From the NCBI GenBank assembly GCA_024426085.1, contig CP087974.1:3240001-3304000 (forward strand): a stretch of 64,000 bases of DNA, in the 5' to 3' direction. Within the stretch, counting starts at the first letter, position 1. Each line of letters begins with the position of its first letter. The stretch is from Rhizobium sp. RCAM05350 (lineage in GTDB: Bacteria > Pseudomonadota > Alphaproteobacteria > Rhizobiales > Rhizobiaceae). This document shows, piece after piece, positions 1 to 9,831 of the stretch. The translations under genes and the position numbers were made by a program. The notes under the pieces were generated by a model. The model saw only the letters and a list, made by a program, of their open reading frames with translations, made no database searches and was not told the origin of the DNA.

Positions 1-2
1 CG

Positions 3-1119
3 GACTTCAAGGCGAAGTACGGCTACGACCTCGGCGTTCCGGTCAACTGGTCGGCTTACGAGGATATCGCCGAATTCTTCACCGGCCGTGAAATCGACGG
101 CAAGAAGGTCTATGGCCACATGGACTACGGCAAGAAGGATCCGTCACTCGGATGGCGTTTCACCGACGCCTGGCTGTCGATGGCCGGTAACGGCGACAAG
201 GGTCTGCCGAACGGCCTGCCCGTCGACGAATGGGGTATCAAGGTCAACGAGAAGTCCCAGCCGGTCGGCTCCTGCGTTGCTCGCGGTGGCGACACCAACG
301 GCCCTGCAGCGGTGTATTCGATCAGCAAGTATCTCGATTGGATGAAGGCCTATGCACCGGCTTCGGCACAGGGCATGACCTTCTCTGAATCCGGTCCGGT
401 TCCCTCGCAAGGCGAGATCGCCCAACAGATGTTCACGTACACGGCGTTCACCGCCGACTTCGTGAAGGAAGGCCTGCCGGTCGTGAACGCGGACGGTACG
501 CCGAAGTGGCGCTTCGCTCCGAGCCCGCATGGTGTCTACTGGAAGGACGGCATGAAGCTCGGTTACCAGGACGTCGGTTCCTGGACGCTGCTCAAGTCCA
601 CGCCGGACGATCGCGCCAAGGCCGCATGGCTTTATGCGCAGTTCGTCACTTCGAAGACCGTTGACGTCAAGAAGAGCCATGTCGGCCTGACGTTGATCCG
701 CGAATCGACAGTCAAGCATCCGAGCTTCACGGAACGTGCGCCGAAGCTCGGCGGCCTGATCGAGTTCTACCGTTCGCCGGCCCGCGTTCAGTGGTCGCCG
801 ACCGGTACGAACATTCCGGACTATCCGAAGCTGGCACAGCTTTGGTGGCAGGCAATCGGTGACGCTTCCTCGGGTGCAAAGACCCGCGCAGGAAGCCATG
901 GATCTGCTGTGCGCCGAGCAGGAAAAGGTTCTGCAGCGTCTGGAACGCGCCGGTATCCAGGGTGAAATGGGTCCGAAGCTCGCCGAGGAGCACGATCTCG
1001 AATATTGGAACGCGGAAGCCGTCAAGGCCGGCAACCTCGCACCCCAGCTGAAGATCGAAAACGAAAAAGAAAAGCCGCAGACCATTAACTACGACGATCT
1101 GGTCAAGAGCTGGCAGTAA
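3..1119 (+). CDS. ABC transporter substrate-binding protein, carbohydrate/polyol type (5' partial, frameshifted)
   Basis: This is the C-terminal two thirds of a periplasmic solute-binding protein; the start lies before the window. The frame is open from base 3 and reads GYDLGVPVNWSAYEDIAEFF, then long stretches typical of family 1 carbohydrate-binding proteins (SESGPVPSQGEIAQQMF, GYQDVGSWTLLKSTPDD). Near base 885 the frame moves by one base at a C run (an extra C gives GAKTAQEAMD once removed) and continues to the stop at 1119, ending DDLVKSWQ. The large size and the ending resemble the rhizobial glycerol-uptake binding protein GlpV, but that is from memory of the family and the ligand is not proven. 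A strong terminator follows, so this is the last gene of its operon. Confidence 0.75.
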
Positions 1120-1184
1120 ATCGATCTCCCGGCGCCGGTTCACATCGGCGCCGAAGCCTGCTTTCAGCCACGGCTGAAAAAGAA

Positions 1185-1218
1185 ACCGCCCGAAGAGATA
1201 ATCTTCGGGCGGTTTTTT
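1185..1218 (+). terminator. Rho-independent terminator after the ABC binding protein
   Basis: A perfect 12-bp stem, ACCGCCCGAAGA paired with TCTTCGGGCGGT, has a 5-base loop and is followed by six T. It lies 65 bases after the stop of the binding-protein gene. A short A run before the stem could let it also serve the convergent sugar-transferase gene on the other strand. Confidence 0.9.
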
Positions 1219-1262
1219 GTTGGTCCGGCTCTCGAGTTATCGGGCTGGCGAACGGCGCCTCT

Positions 1263-1983
1263 CTAGAGGCCCGTCTTGGCCCTGAATACATTGATCGTCG
1301 TGCGCATGATGATCTTCATATCAAGAAGCAGCGAGAAATGCCTGACATAGTCGACATCACAGACGATCTGGCGGGTCGCCATCCAACGATGCCCCTGACG
1401 CGACGCGCAAGTCACGGGACTGCGCAAGTCCGGTCAGACCGGGTCGCATCCAATGCCGGTATTCATATCCCTGCACGAGGTCGCTATAACTGCGCCTCGC
1501 AGCCAGCATGTCTGGAACGTGGGGATCAGGCCCGACCAGTGACATGTCGCCGACGAGCACGTTCCACAATCTCGGCAGCATGTCGATATTACTCCCGTTC
1601 AGGAGGCTTCCGAGCCGCGTGAAACGTGGATCATTACCGTTCGGCTGATGGGGACTGCTGTCGGTGCGTATGCAGCGGAATGTCAAAAGTTCGAATGGAG
1701 CTCCGTTAAGGCCTAAGTGCAATTGCCGCGAGAAAACAGGCCCTTTGCTGTCCAACTTGATGAGGACGGCAATGAAAAGAAAAACGGGTGTCAGTATAAG
1801 CAGCCCGACGAATGCGCTGACGGCATCAATGATGCGCTTGATCGCAAACTGTACGGGCACGTTCGGTAAACGGGCTGGATTGAGGCGAAAATTGCCGTCG
1901 CCCGTTCGGGGTTGCTTACCTGGAAGCGTTGCGGAACTCGCTCTGCCCGGGACAGTTCGCTGTACAATTGTTCTTTCCGTCAT
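1263..1983 (-). CDS. Sugar transferase (initiating glycosyl-phosphate transferase, ExoY/WcaJ type), frameshifted near the C-terminus
   Basis: Members transfer a hexose-1-phosphate from a nucleotide sugar to undecaprenyl phosphate at the inner membrane, the first step of exopolysaccharide assembly. After a short basic N-terminus comes a membrane helix (KRIIDAVSAFVGLLILTPVF), then KLDSKGPVFSRQ, LPRLWNVLVGDMSLVGP and RPGLTGLAQ, the conserved bacterial sugar-transferase blocks. The start at 1983 is chosen because GGAGG lies about 9 bases upstream; an in-frame ATG at 2175 would add 64 residues without family similarity. Near 1380-1400 the frame shifts, and the true tail (RQIVCDVDYVRHFSLLLDMK...NVFRAKTGL) ends at 1263. 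It stands alone, with no polymerisation genes nearby, so the polysaccharide is unknown. Confidence 0.8.
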
Positions 1984-2350
1984 GGCTTCAAGCCTCCCGG
2001 CGCTTTTCACAGTCAGCGCCACCTTCGCGTTGGTCCTTGCCAAGGAATGTCTTGTCCGCAGAAACCAGTCGGTTTTTCTTACTAAAAACAGAAGTCGTGG
2101 AGCATCGAAGGTAATTCTCCGGTCATCTCTGTTTCTGTCTGTCATTTCTTGAAATAGTTCATCTCGGAAATGCATTTTCCGCTTTTAACGGTTTATTAAA
2201 TATTACCCGCTTTGCCAATATATCGTGAGCGTAACCTGTGCCTTTGGTTAATTCTGCAAGGTCTGAATAGGCCCGATGTTGCTTGGGGATGGGCTTGGAA
2301 ATTATTGGCTCGACGGGCGGCGGTCTCGTCTTGCGAGCGGACGAATTGGC
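1984..2350. other. Intergenic region upstream of the sugar transferase
   Basis: This stretch is AT-richer than its surroundings, especially 2150-2260, and probably holds the promoter of the minus-strand sugar-transferase gene. An in-frame upstream ATG at 2175 exists on the minus strand. I see no other convincing gene, repeat or terminator. Confidence 0.4.
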
Positions 2351-3229
2351 TTACGGTGTCGGATTGCCGGGTTCTGTGAGGGGTATTCCGCCAGCGCTTT
2401 CGCCCGCCATCATCCCGTCTATCATCGGCAAGCCATCGCTGCCTGTCAGTGGAAACCACTTGCTCCGGTCGAAGAACGGATCCGCCGGCATCTTCTTGCC
2501 GGGCGTGTTGATCTGATTGGCGAGGAAGTTATAGCGCGGCGTTTCGCCGAACTCTTTCTTGAGCTGGATACGGCTGCCGAAGTTGCGGATGTCGAAGGCT
2601 TCGAGGGCGTGGATTTTGCCGATGATTTCCTCCGGGTTTCCCCAGCGGACCTGCCTCAAGAAGATGTTCGCGGCATTGCCGGCGAGTTCGGCGATCTTGG
2701 CCGTATCGGCTGCATTTTCGATGTTCAGCTTGACCCGAAAGGAGGTGACGCGGTTCTCGCCGTCGCCCTTGATGAAGATGAACAGCGACGATTGTTTGGC
2801 GTCATCACCGCTTGCCGGCGGAAGATCGACGGAGGAGGAGCATTCCCAATTGTCCTTGCGGCCGCTGCTCACGGTCCAGTCCAGCTCGCCGAAGCCGCCG
2901 CTCCGCAGTTGCTCGCACAGGGTTCGCGGGTCGCTCTGGATCAGCCGGATGAAATGCTGCTCCTGCGCCTTGAAGTCGGCAAAGGCGTAGACAGGCAGGA
3001 CCATGCGCGCCGGCGGCGTTCGTATGCCCCTGCTTTGCGTTATCTTGACATGTCTGGGTGCGGGGTCCGCCTTCGTTATCAGGTCGGGATAGCCGAAATA
3101 GGTCAGCAGCAAATCGAGATTGCGGTGGCGATTGGCGAGCAGAACCGTCGCCAGGATGCCGGCAAAGATCAGCCCGACAGCGACGAGAAAGAAGATCTTT
3201 CCGGACCGGCTTTTCCGCTGCACATTCAT
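2351..3229 (-). CDS. Membrane-anchored conserved hypothetical protein
   Basis: An intact 292-residue protein. Residues 1-10 are basic (MNVQRKSRSGK) and about 11-32 form one hydrophobic helix (IFFLVAVGLIFAGILATVLLA), so it is likely anchored in the inner membrane with a periplasmic domain. The soluble part has alternating strands and helices, three cysteines and a proline-rich tail. It looks like an uncharacterised family found in rhizobia; I do not recognise a catalytic motif and assign no function. It is separated from both neighbours and is probably monocistronic. Confidence 0.7.
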   Translation of the reverse strand: MNVQRKSRSGKIFFLVAVGLIFAGILATVLLANRHRNLDLLLTYFGYPDLITKADPAPRHVKITQSRGIRTPPARMVLPVYAFADFKAQEQHFIRLIQSDPRTLCEQLRSGGFGELDWTVSSGRKDNWECSSSVDLPPASGDDAKQSSLFIFIKGDGENRVTSFRVKLNIENAADTAKIAELAGNAANIFLRQVRWGNPEEIIGKIHALEAFDIRNFGSRIQLKKEFGETPRYNFLANQINTPGKKMPADPFFDRSKWFPLTGSDGLPMIDGMMAGESAGGIPLTEPGNPTP

Positions 3230-3567
3230 GCCGAAACCTGAACTCCGCGGTCTCCGCCGGCCTCAGACATCATCGACCCACATGCCTTGACCATCCGGCG
3301 CTTCTCGTCTGCGCCAAGCCCATCCTGGCGCAGTTTCGGGCGGGATCGTGGACGTAGTTCAATCCGCCGGTCTTGCCCCGCAATAGGTATTGTCGAGAAA
3401 AAACAGACATATCAAGGTATAAAATGAAAGAGACCATGCCGTCGTGCGGTGGGCGGCAATTCGCGGCAGGAAAGAAGGCAGGGATATACGCAACCGTAGT
3501 CGTGACTCCACCGCCGCGCAGGGCTTGCGGCATAGGTGATGCTCCGGCGCTGAAATTCGAATGTGTC
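3230..3567. other. Intergenic region without a supported gene
   Basis: This 338-base stretch lies between two minus-strand genes. It contains only short reading frames without family-like composition or good ribosome-binding sites. An AT-rich patch at 3395-3430 could be promoter DNA. I see no hairpin terminator. Confidence 0.35.
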
Positions 3568-3966
3568 TTAGTGCGTGGCCGTTGCCGGACGTTCAGCGGT
3601 TTCGCCGCTGAAGATGATCGCGGCGAACAGCAATACGCCGGCGAATGTGATCAGTGATGCAATTGCGACAACAGGTTCCATCGCCGGATTTCCGGTGAGC
3701 ATGAGGTAGAGCGCCGGCACCATCAGTGCCACGCCTGCCGTGTAGACGAAATACTGGATCATCGCGATCCGCCGTTCTGCCTTGGCAGGGTTCAGCGCGT
3801 GGTATCCGCCAAAGATCGCCATCGTCACCCAGCCGAGCAGATTGGCATGCGCATGCGCGCCGATCGCGCTGTGATCCTGTGAGATGGCCATGTTCAGCCC
3901 CATCGAGATTCCAATGATCAGGAAAATGATGGCGGTGCGAAAATAGAGTTTTGCGATACGCGGCAT
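3568..3966 (-). CDS. Small membrane protein resembling a heme-copper oxidase subunit I fragment
   Basis: A 132-residue protein with four predicted membrane helices and very short loops. The segment HAHANLLGWVTMAIFGGYH in the second helix has the His pattern seen in cbb3-type oxidase subunit I and related single-domain proteins, which suggests a heme- or metal-binding membrane protein. It is far shorter than a true oxidase subunit and no partner subunits are nearby, so respiratory function is uncertain. The start is supported by a purine-rich GGGGGAAG just upstream. It is intact and monocistronic. Confidence 0.7.
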   Translation of the reverse strand: MPRIAKLYFRTAIIFLIIGISMGLNMAISQDHSAIGAHAHANLLGWVTMAIFGGYHALNPAKAERRIAMIQYFVYTAGVALMVPALYLMLTGNPAMEPVVAIASLITFAGVLLFAAIIFSGETAERPATATH

Positions 3967-4076
3967 GTGTCTTCCCCCAAAGTGTTGCCCCGGGCGAATA
4001 TTAGCATCTAGTCCGGTTCGGTGCGAAGGCCAAATTTGGTCGCGTCCGTGTCTGGTTGCGCGCTGGCAAGAGGGCC

Positions 4077-4884
4077 TCAGGTGCCTTCGTCGGGAATATT
4101 CAGGACATGACCGCAGGCCTTGCAGTGCACCGCGTTGGCGTCATGGCGCTGCAGGCCGCATTGCGGGCAGGGGAAGACGACCTTGTGCGGCCGCACGATC
4201 GCCTGTGCCAGCCGCACGAACAGCGAAATGCCGAAGATCATCGTGACGATCGAGGTCAGCTTGCCGAGCGTGCCGGGCAGGGTGATGTCTCCAAACCCTG
4301 TCGTCGTGATCGTCGCTACTGTGAAATAGAGGGCATCGACGAACCCTTCGACCCCGGCCGCCTGATGGTAGAAAAACGCCGTGTAGACGAAGCCGGTGAC
4401 GAGGAAGAGGAAGGTCGCGAAATTGATGCAGGCGCGGATGACGTCTTCCCATTCAGCGTACCCCGCCCGCTTGATTAGCAGCGTGAAAACCTTGCTTTGG
4501 CCAAGCGACCAGATGCGGAAGGCGCGCAGGAAAGCGAAATTGGAAAATTGCGCCGGAAAGAGCAGCGTTGCGAGGATGGCGATATCGACCCAGGTCATCG
4601 GCCGCGTCAGCCAGCGCCGCAGGCTTGAGGGCAATCAGTGCCCTGGCTCCGAGTTCGAAGGCGATCAGGGCAGCGATTGCATAGTCGATGATGAGATAGG
4701 TGTGGCCTGCGGCGATGTAGGGGCCAACGAGGAAGAAGATGATGATGGCAAGATCGATGATTGCCATGGTGATCTGGAACCGGATCGCCTGGGGACTGGT
4801 CCCGAGATAGAGCATGCGCAGCCGGGCGCGCAGAGTACTCAACACGGTCTCGTCGGTTTTTTCGGTCTCGCTGTGCTCTGTCAT
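4077..4884 (-). CDS. Voltage-gated-like potassium channel with C-terminal zinc ribbon, frameshifted
   Basis: The protein has paired N-terminal helices (ITMAIIDLAIIIFFLVG), an S4-like stretch (FAFLRAFRIWSLG), a last helix pair, and between them the selectivity filter ITTTGFGD, the K+ channel signature. The C-terminus carries two Cys pairs (CPQCG and CKACG), a zinc-ribbon-like tail less usual for such channels. The frame changes near 4625, between ALIALKP and RRWLTRPMTW. I chose ATG at 4884 (MTEHSETEK); an in-frame start at 4935 is possible. It is divergent from mprF. Confidence 0.8.
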
Positions 4885-5105
4885 GAAATCGGGATAAGCT
4901 GCAGTGCCGAAACGGTCAATGCCACCTGACAGCAAGAGCGGGCAATGGGTGACCCGATCCGTTCACATTTCGCGGTGCTGGTCTCTCCAGCGAAGACAAC
5001 GCCGAAATCGGGTTCTGAAGATTACAGTAAGTTCACTTTTTAGCCGTCGGGCAGGATGTATATCGTCGTTGACGCTGCCATTCGAAATGCCCCACCAGGT
5101 GCCCC

Positions 5106-7705
5106 ATGTCCCAATCAGCCGAAAATAACGATGAGCACAGCAGTGCTTCATTTACTGGGCAGCGTGTGTGGTTTCAGGGACGTGTTCTGGCAGCGGCGGC
5201 CACGATCTTCATTCTGGCTCTTGCCGGTTATGCGATCTTTCATTTGACGAGTGAAGTCCGCTACGACGACGTGATGTCGGCGCTCGACAACACGAGCAGC
5301 ATTTCGACCGCGCTTGCCATCGGTTTTACCGCGCTCAGCTTCTTTGCCCTGACGTTCTACGATGTCGGGGCGCTGGTCTACCTCAAGCGCCGGCTACCCT
5401 ATGCCGATGTGGCACTGACGGCGTCGGCCGCCTATGCCGTGGGCAATACAGCGGGCTTCGGGCCGTTGAGCGGCGGTGCCATTCGCTACCGTGCCTATTC
5501 GCGCCTCGGTTTAAGACCGGAGGAAATCGGCGGCGTCATCGCCTTCGTCACCCTTGCCTTCGGTCTCGGCCTTGCCAGCGTCACGGCGCTCAGCCTGCTG
5601 ATGATCGCGCCGGAAGTCGCGCCGCTTGTCGGTATCAGTTCATCCGTGCTGCGTGCCATCGCGATCTTGATCCTGACTGTCCTTGTGGCGCTGATGGTGG
5701 CCGGGCGTAACAATCGGGCTTTGCAGCTGGGGCGGTTTTCGCTGCGCATCCCGGATTCGCGCACGGCGTCACGCCAGTTTCTTGTCACCGTGCTGGACCT
5801 CGCAGCATCGGCCTCCGTGCTCTACGTGCTGCTGCCAGAAGGGGTGATCGGCTGGCCGGCGTTCCTGGCGATTTATGCGGTGGCGGTCGGTCTTGGCGTT
5901 CTCAGCCATGTGCCGGCAGGGCTCGGTGTCTTTGAAACCGTGATCGTTGCAGCGCTCGGGCAGGCTGTGGATGTCGATACTGTCCTCGGCGCTCTGGTAC
6001 TCTACCGGCTCATCTATCATGTCCTGCCTTTGCTTCTGGCAGTCCTTTTCGTCATCGGTGCCGAGTTGCGCAGCCTCTATCGCAAACCGGTCGCCTCCAG
6101 TCTGCGCCGCGTCGCAGGCCGGTTGACGCCGCTGCTGTTGGCGACGCTGGCGCTTACTCTGGCGGCCATGCTGGTGTTTTCCAGCGTCACACCGACACCG
6201 GACGACAACCTCGCCTTCCTGGCTGACTACGTGCCGTTGCCGATTATCGAGGGCACGCATTTTCTTGCGAGCCTGCTCGGGTTGGTTCTTGTCATCGTCG
6301 CGCGGTCTTGCCCGGCGGCTGGACAGCGCATGGTGGGCCGCGCTCGTTGTCGCCTTCATCGCTCTGCTCTTTTCGCTCCTGAAAGCGATTGCATTGATCG
6401 AAGCCAGCCTGCTGGCCTTCTTCATCGTCAGCCTGCTCGCCACGCACCGCATGTTCGATCGTCCGGCAAACCTGTCGAACGAACGGCTGACCGTGCCGTG
6501 GCTGACGGCAATGCTGGCGCTGTGCGCTTTCGCTGTTATCGTTCTGCTGTTCGTCTATCGCGATGTGGAATACAGCAATACGCTCTGGTGGCAGTTCGAA
6601 CTGTCGGAGGAAGCGCCGCGCGGCCTGCGCGCCGTGCTGGGATTGACGATTTTCTGCGGTGCCGCGGCGCTCTGGAGCCTGTTGCGGCCAGCCAAAGGCC
6701 CTCGAGAAGCATCCACCGCTACGGATATCGAAAGGGCAATTGCCATCGCCAGGGCGCAGGATATGGCCGACGCCAACCTGGTGCGCGTGGGCGACAAGAG
6801 CCTGATGTTCTCGACCGATGGCCGGGCGTTCATCATGTATGGCCGCCAAGCCCGTTCCTGGATTGCGCTGTTTGATCCCGTCGGTCCGCGCGACGCTTGG
6901 CCGGACCTGATCTGGCTGTTCATCGAGGAGGCCCGGTCCTGCGGCTGCCGGCCTGTGTTCTATCAGGTGTCCCCCGCCGGGCTCTCCTACTACGCGGACG
7001 CGGGCCTGCGTGCGTTCCGCCTCGGCGAGCTCGCCACGGCGGATCTGGCGACCTTCGAGCTGAAAGGCGGCAAGTGGGCCACCCTGCGCCAGACCGTCAG
7101 CCGCGCCCAGCGCGACGGACTGGAATTCGCTGTCATCGAACCGGAAGATATCCCCGGCATCATGGACGATCTGGTCGCGGTCTCCGATGCGTGGCTTGCG
7201 CATCATCGGGCCAAGGAAAAGGGCTTTTCGCTGGGTGCGTTCAACACGGATTACATCGCTGCCCAGCCGGTGGGGGTTCTGCGTCTGAATGGGAAGATCG
7301 TTGCCTTTGCCAATATCCTGGTGACCGATGTCTGCGAGGAAGGGACGATTGACCTGATGCGTTTTCTGCCGGATGCGCCGAAAGGCTCGATGGATTTCCT
7401 CTTCGTGTCGCTGATGGAATATCTGCGGGACAAGGGGTTCAAGCGGTTCAATCTCGGCATGGCACCTCTGGCAGGCCTTTCCGGACGCCGTTCCTCGCCG
7501 GTGTGGGACAAGGTCGGCCGGACTGTTTTTGAACACGGCGAACGCTTCTACAATTTCAAAGGGCTGAAGGCCTTCAAGTCGAAATTCCACCCTGCAATGG
7601 CAACCGCGCTACATGGCGGCGGGTGGCGGTATCAATCCCGTTCTTGCTCTGATGGATGCGACATTCCTGATTGGCGGCGGCGTGAAGGGAATTGTGAGGA
7701 AATGA
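5106..7705 (+). CDS. mprF: Bifunctional lysylphosphatidylglycerol flippase/synthetase MprF (LpiA), two frameshifts
   Basis: MprF/LpiA uses Lys-tRNA to lysinylate phosphatidylglycerol and flips the product across the inner membrane, giving resistance to cationic peptides and acid. The N-terminal ~500 residues are a multi-helix flippase domain with the typical GNTAGFGPLSGGAIRYR block; the C-terminal domain (from about 6700) is the cytosolic transferase, with FNLGMAPLAGLSGR and FYNFKGLKAFKSKFHP. The frame changes near 6300 (one extra G) and near 7595 (one extra A); correcting the second gives PAWQPRYMAAGGG and GGGVKGIVRK with stop at 7703-7705, the expected ending. The stop overlaps the acvB start (ATGA), so the two are co-translated. 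About 866 residues, normal for the family. Confidence 0.92.
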
Positions 7706-9084
7706 TCCTGAAGACATTCTGCCAGGCCGCCTTTGCAGCCAGCCTGTTTTTTGCGGCATCCTCGGCGCGGTCGGAAGATCCTGCTGCATTCGATACGGGC
7801 ATGATTCCGTCGCCGCATATCCTGTTGCCTACCGGCGATGTCGCCGCCGCCGTGGTGCTGATTTCGGACAAGGCCGGCTGGTCGGACAAGGAAGATGGGC
7901 TCGCCAAAAGCCTGACCGATGGCGGCGCCTTGGTCATTGGCATCGATCTGCCAAGCTATCTGGCGTCGCTCGCAAAGGACGATGGCGACTGCATCTACAT
8001 GGTGTCCGACATCGAGGCGCTGAGCCAGCAAGTGCAGCGCGCGGCGAAAAACAACGATTACCGCCTTCCGATCATTGCCGGTGCAGGTGCGGGCGGCGCG
8101 CTGGCCCTTGCCATTGCAGCGCAAACCCCGGCAGCGACAATCGGGCAGACGCTGGCCATCGACCCGGAAGCCGGCATCGCGCTGAGCAAGCAACTCTGCA
8201 CGCCAGCCGACAAGAAGCGGGTCGGCGATCACATGCTCTACGGCCTCACAGACGGGCCGCTACCCGATCCCGTCACCGTTCTGTTCACAAACAGCGCGCC
8301 GGCAGACCGCCGCGCACATGTCGCTGAGCTGACCGCCAAGCACAGCGACATCGAGATCACCGAAACGGATGATGACATGTGGAAAGCCTTTACCGATGCG
8401 CTATCGGCGCTCGTCTCCGCATCTGCGGGCGACGACAATCCACTCGGCCTGCCGCTGACAGTGCTCGAGGCCAGGCCGCCGCGCGACACGATGGCGATCG
8501 TCTATTCCGGCGATGGCGGCTGGCGCGATATCGATAAACAGGTCGGTGATGTTCTCCAGCAGCAGGGCATGCCGGTGGTCGGTATCGATTCGCTGCGTTA
8601 CTTCTGGTCGGAGCGGCAGCCGCAGGAAACTGCCGACGACCTGCACCGCATCATCGCGTTCTACAGCAAACGCTGGAACGTCAAGCATATCCTGTTGATC
8701 GGCTATTCCTTCGGGGCCGATATCCTGCCTCGAACCTATAATCTTCTGCCGCAGGCAGATCGGGACCGGGTGTCACAAGTATCGCTGATGGCCGTGTCAC
8801 ATCAGGTGGATTACAAGATTTCGGTGCTCGGCTGGCTGGGCGCGGCCGCCGCGGACGGTGCTGGAGATCCGGCCGATGACATCGCCAAAATGAACCCGGC
8901 TCTCGTTCAGTGCATCTATGGTACCGATGAGGAAGACGATGTCTGCCCGACCCTGAAGGATACCGGCGTTGAAGTCATTGGCATCGACGGCGGCCATCAT
9001 TTCGACGAGGACTATCCGGCACTGGTGAAGCGCATTCTCGATGGGTTCGACCGCAGATTGGCTGCAAATGTCAAACCTCAGTAA
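7702..9084 (+). CDS. acvB: AcvB/VirJ-like lysyl-phosphatidylglycerol hydrolase (AtvA), periplasmic
   Basis: This intact 460-residue protein has a signal peptide (MILKTFCQAAFAASLFFAASSARS) and an alpha/beta-hydrolase fold in its second half: VYSGDGGWRDIDKQ, then the nucleophile elbow GYSFGAD, then GIDGGHHFDEDY with a likely catalytic His. AcvB of Agrobacterium and AtvA of Rhizobium tropici are encoded with lpiA; AcvB is reported to hydrolyse lysyl-phosphatidylglycerol, and AtvA is needed for acid tolerance. The start is fixed by the four-base overlap with mprF. The N-terminal half is the extra domain that distinguishes AcvB from the shorter VirJ. Confidence 0.92.
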   Translation: MILKTFCQAAFAASLFFAASSARSEDPAAFDTGMIPSPHILLPTGDVAAAVVLISDKAGWSDKEDGLAKSLTDGGALVIGIDLPSYLASLAKDDGDCIYMVSDIEALSQQVQRAAKNNDYRLPIIAGAGAGGALALAIAAQTPAATIGQTLAIDPEAGIALSKQLCTPADKKRVGDHMLYGLTDGPLPDPVTVLFTNSAPADRRAHVAELTAKHSDIEITETDDDMWKAFTDALSALVSASAGDDNPLGLPLTVLEARPPRDTMAIVYSGDGGWRDIDKQVGDVLQQQGMPVVGIDSLRYFWSERQPQETADDLHRIIAFYSKRWNVKHILLIGYSFGADILPRTYNLLPQADRDRVSQVSLMAVSHQVDYKISVLGWLGAAAADGAGDPADDIAKMNPALVQCIYGTDEEDDVCPTLKDTGVEVIGIDGGHHFDEDYPALVKRILDGFDRRLAANVKPQ

Positions 9085-9103
9085 ATCCGTCGTCGTCTGA
9101 AAA

Positions 9104-9319
9104 TCAGAAGAGCCGCCGTTCTGCCGAGGGCGGCTCTTCGACATTCGGAAAAGCTAATGCTTCTTGGCTTGCTCCGGATCGGTGCGGCCGCTCTGCGATA
9201 GAACTCACTGTCGCCGACACGGGATCGCTTGCCGGGAAAGTGCCGTCCAGCCCTTCATCGAGTTCCTCCTCAAGAACGCGGCTGTCGTGCGCCGCACGCG
9301 CACTTTTCAAGGAGAGCAC
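9104..9319 (-). CDS. Small conserved hypothetical protein
   Basis: A 71-residue protein whose central part, LDEGLDGTFPASDPVSAT, matches a motif I know from short uncharacterised rhizobial proteins; this is the main reason for calling it a gene. No signal peptide, helix or metal site is visible. Its start overlaps the end of the upstream minus-strand gene by 13 bases. The last codons fall inside a hairpin (9108-9136) shared with the 3' side of acvB. Confidence 0.6.
   Translation of the reverse strand: MLSLKSARAAHDSRVLEEELDEGLDGTFPASDPVSATVSSIAERPHRSGASQEALAFPNVEEPPSAERRLF
9105..9140. terminator. Hairpin between convergent acvB and the small gene
   Basis: AGAGCCGCC and GGCGGCTCT pair around a short loop just after the acvB stop. 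No clear T run follows on either strand, so termination strength is uncertain. The hairpin overlaps the last codons of the minus-strand small gene. Confidence 0.5.
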
Positions 9320-9570
9320 GGCAGGAGATTCGCCGCCGGGGGTGGGTTTTCGCGTGGCGTGTTATGGGCGCTGTCATCCGGAACCTGCTCAAATGTCGAC
9401 GCCTCCAGCATCATCGCTTTTGCCTTCTCGATCGCATTGAGGCGCGTGAGGTCGTCATCCCGGCTCTTGTGCATCTGAACGGAGATCACATCACCGCCTT
9501 CACCGATGAATTCGACCGTGACGATCCCTGATGAAGGCTGCGGATGAACCTGTGTGCCGATTACTCGCAT
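9307..9570 (-). CDS. Small conserved hypothetical protein
   Basis: From the ATG at 9570 this gives about 87 residues starting MRVIGTQVHPQPSSGIVTVEF, a compact beta-rich segment followed by a helical region (LTRLNAIEKAKAMMLEAS). An in-frame upstream extension to 9816 crosses a repeat element and does not look coding. It overlaps the next small gene by 13 bases, which suggests co-translation. The last 15 residues are low-information and might follow an unrecognised frameshift. No function can be assigned. Confidence 0.5.
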   Translation of the reverse strand: MRVIGTQVHPQPSSGIVTVEFIGEGGDVISVQMHKSRDDDLTRLNAIEKAKAMMLEASTFEQVPDDSAHNTPRENPPPAANLLPCSP

Positions 9571-9751
9571 CGAAACGACCCTCCGTGAATGCGCTGTTGA
9601 TTGATAACAGTCTGGACGAGGCTTTGTTCCGTGCGGGGATTCGTGCTGGGGGCTTTCCAAAGTTGCAACACACAACGTCCCAGAGAAAAGGGGCATTTTC
9701 CAGTGCCCGGCCAAGTGAAGCAACCGCACGGCGGATTTTCCGGGCGTGGCT

Positions 9752-9826
9752 ATCGGCCCTTGAGGAAACCGCCAACTCTCTTCTCCCCGGCGGGGAGAAG
9801 AGAGAAATCGCCTCAAGGCGAGGGAG
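9752..9826. repeat. Intergenic palindromic repeat, RIME-like
   Basis: The core CTTCTCCCCGGCGGGGAGAAG (about 9779-9800) is a near-perfect palindrome, flanked by an outer inverted repeat CCTTGAGG / CCTCAAGG. Very similar cores occur at 63031 and 63146 in this window. The pattern matches the intergenic mosaic (RIME-type) palindromes common in rhizobial genomes. Confidence 0.65.
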
Positions 9827-9831
9827 AAACA

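Noticed and set aside
144..1085. Long minus-strand open frame opposite the ABC binding protein
   Set aside because: Arg/Ser-rich composition without family features; it is the antisense shadow of a conserved gene in GC-rich DNA.
2276..3241. 321-residue plus-strand frame opposite the membrane-anchored hypothetical gene
   Set aside because: The minus-strand product has a clear membrane anchor and ordered composition; the plus-strand frame has none.
6292..7590. 432-residue minus-strand frame opposite mprF
   Set aside because: It mirrors a strongly conserved MprF domain and is Arg/Gln/His-rich, typical of an antisense shadow.
6265..9084. A single 939-residue protein joining the MprF transferase domain to AcvB
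   Set aside because: The run-on is caused by one extra A near 7595. Correcting it restores the normal MprF C-terminus and stop, and acvB has its own start and signal peptide.
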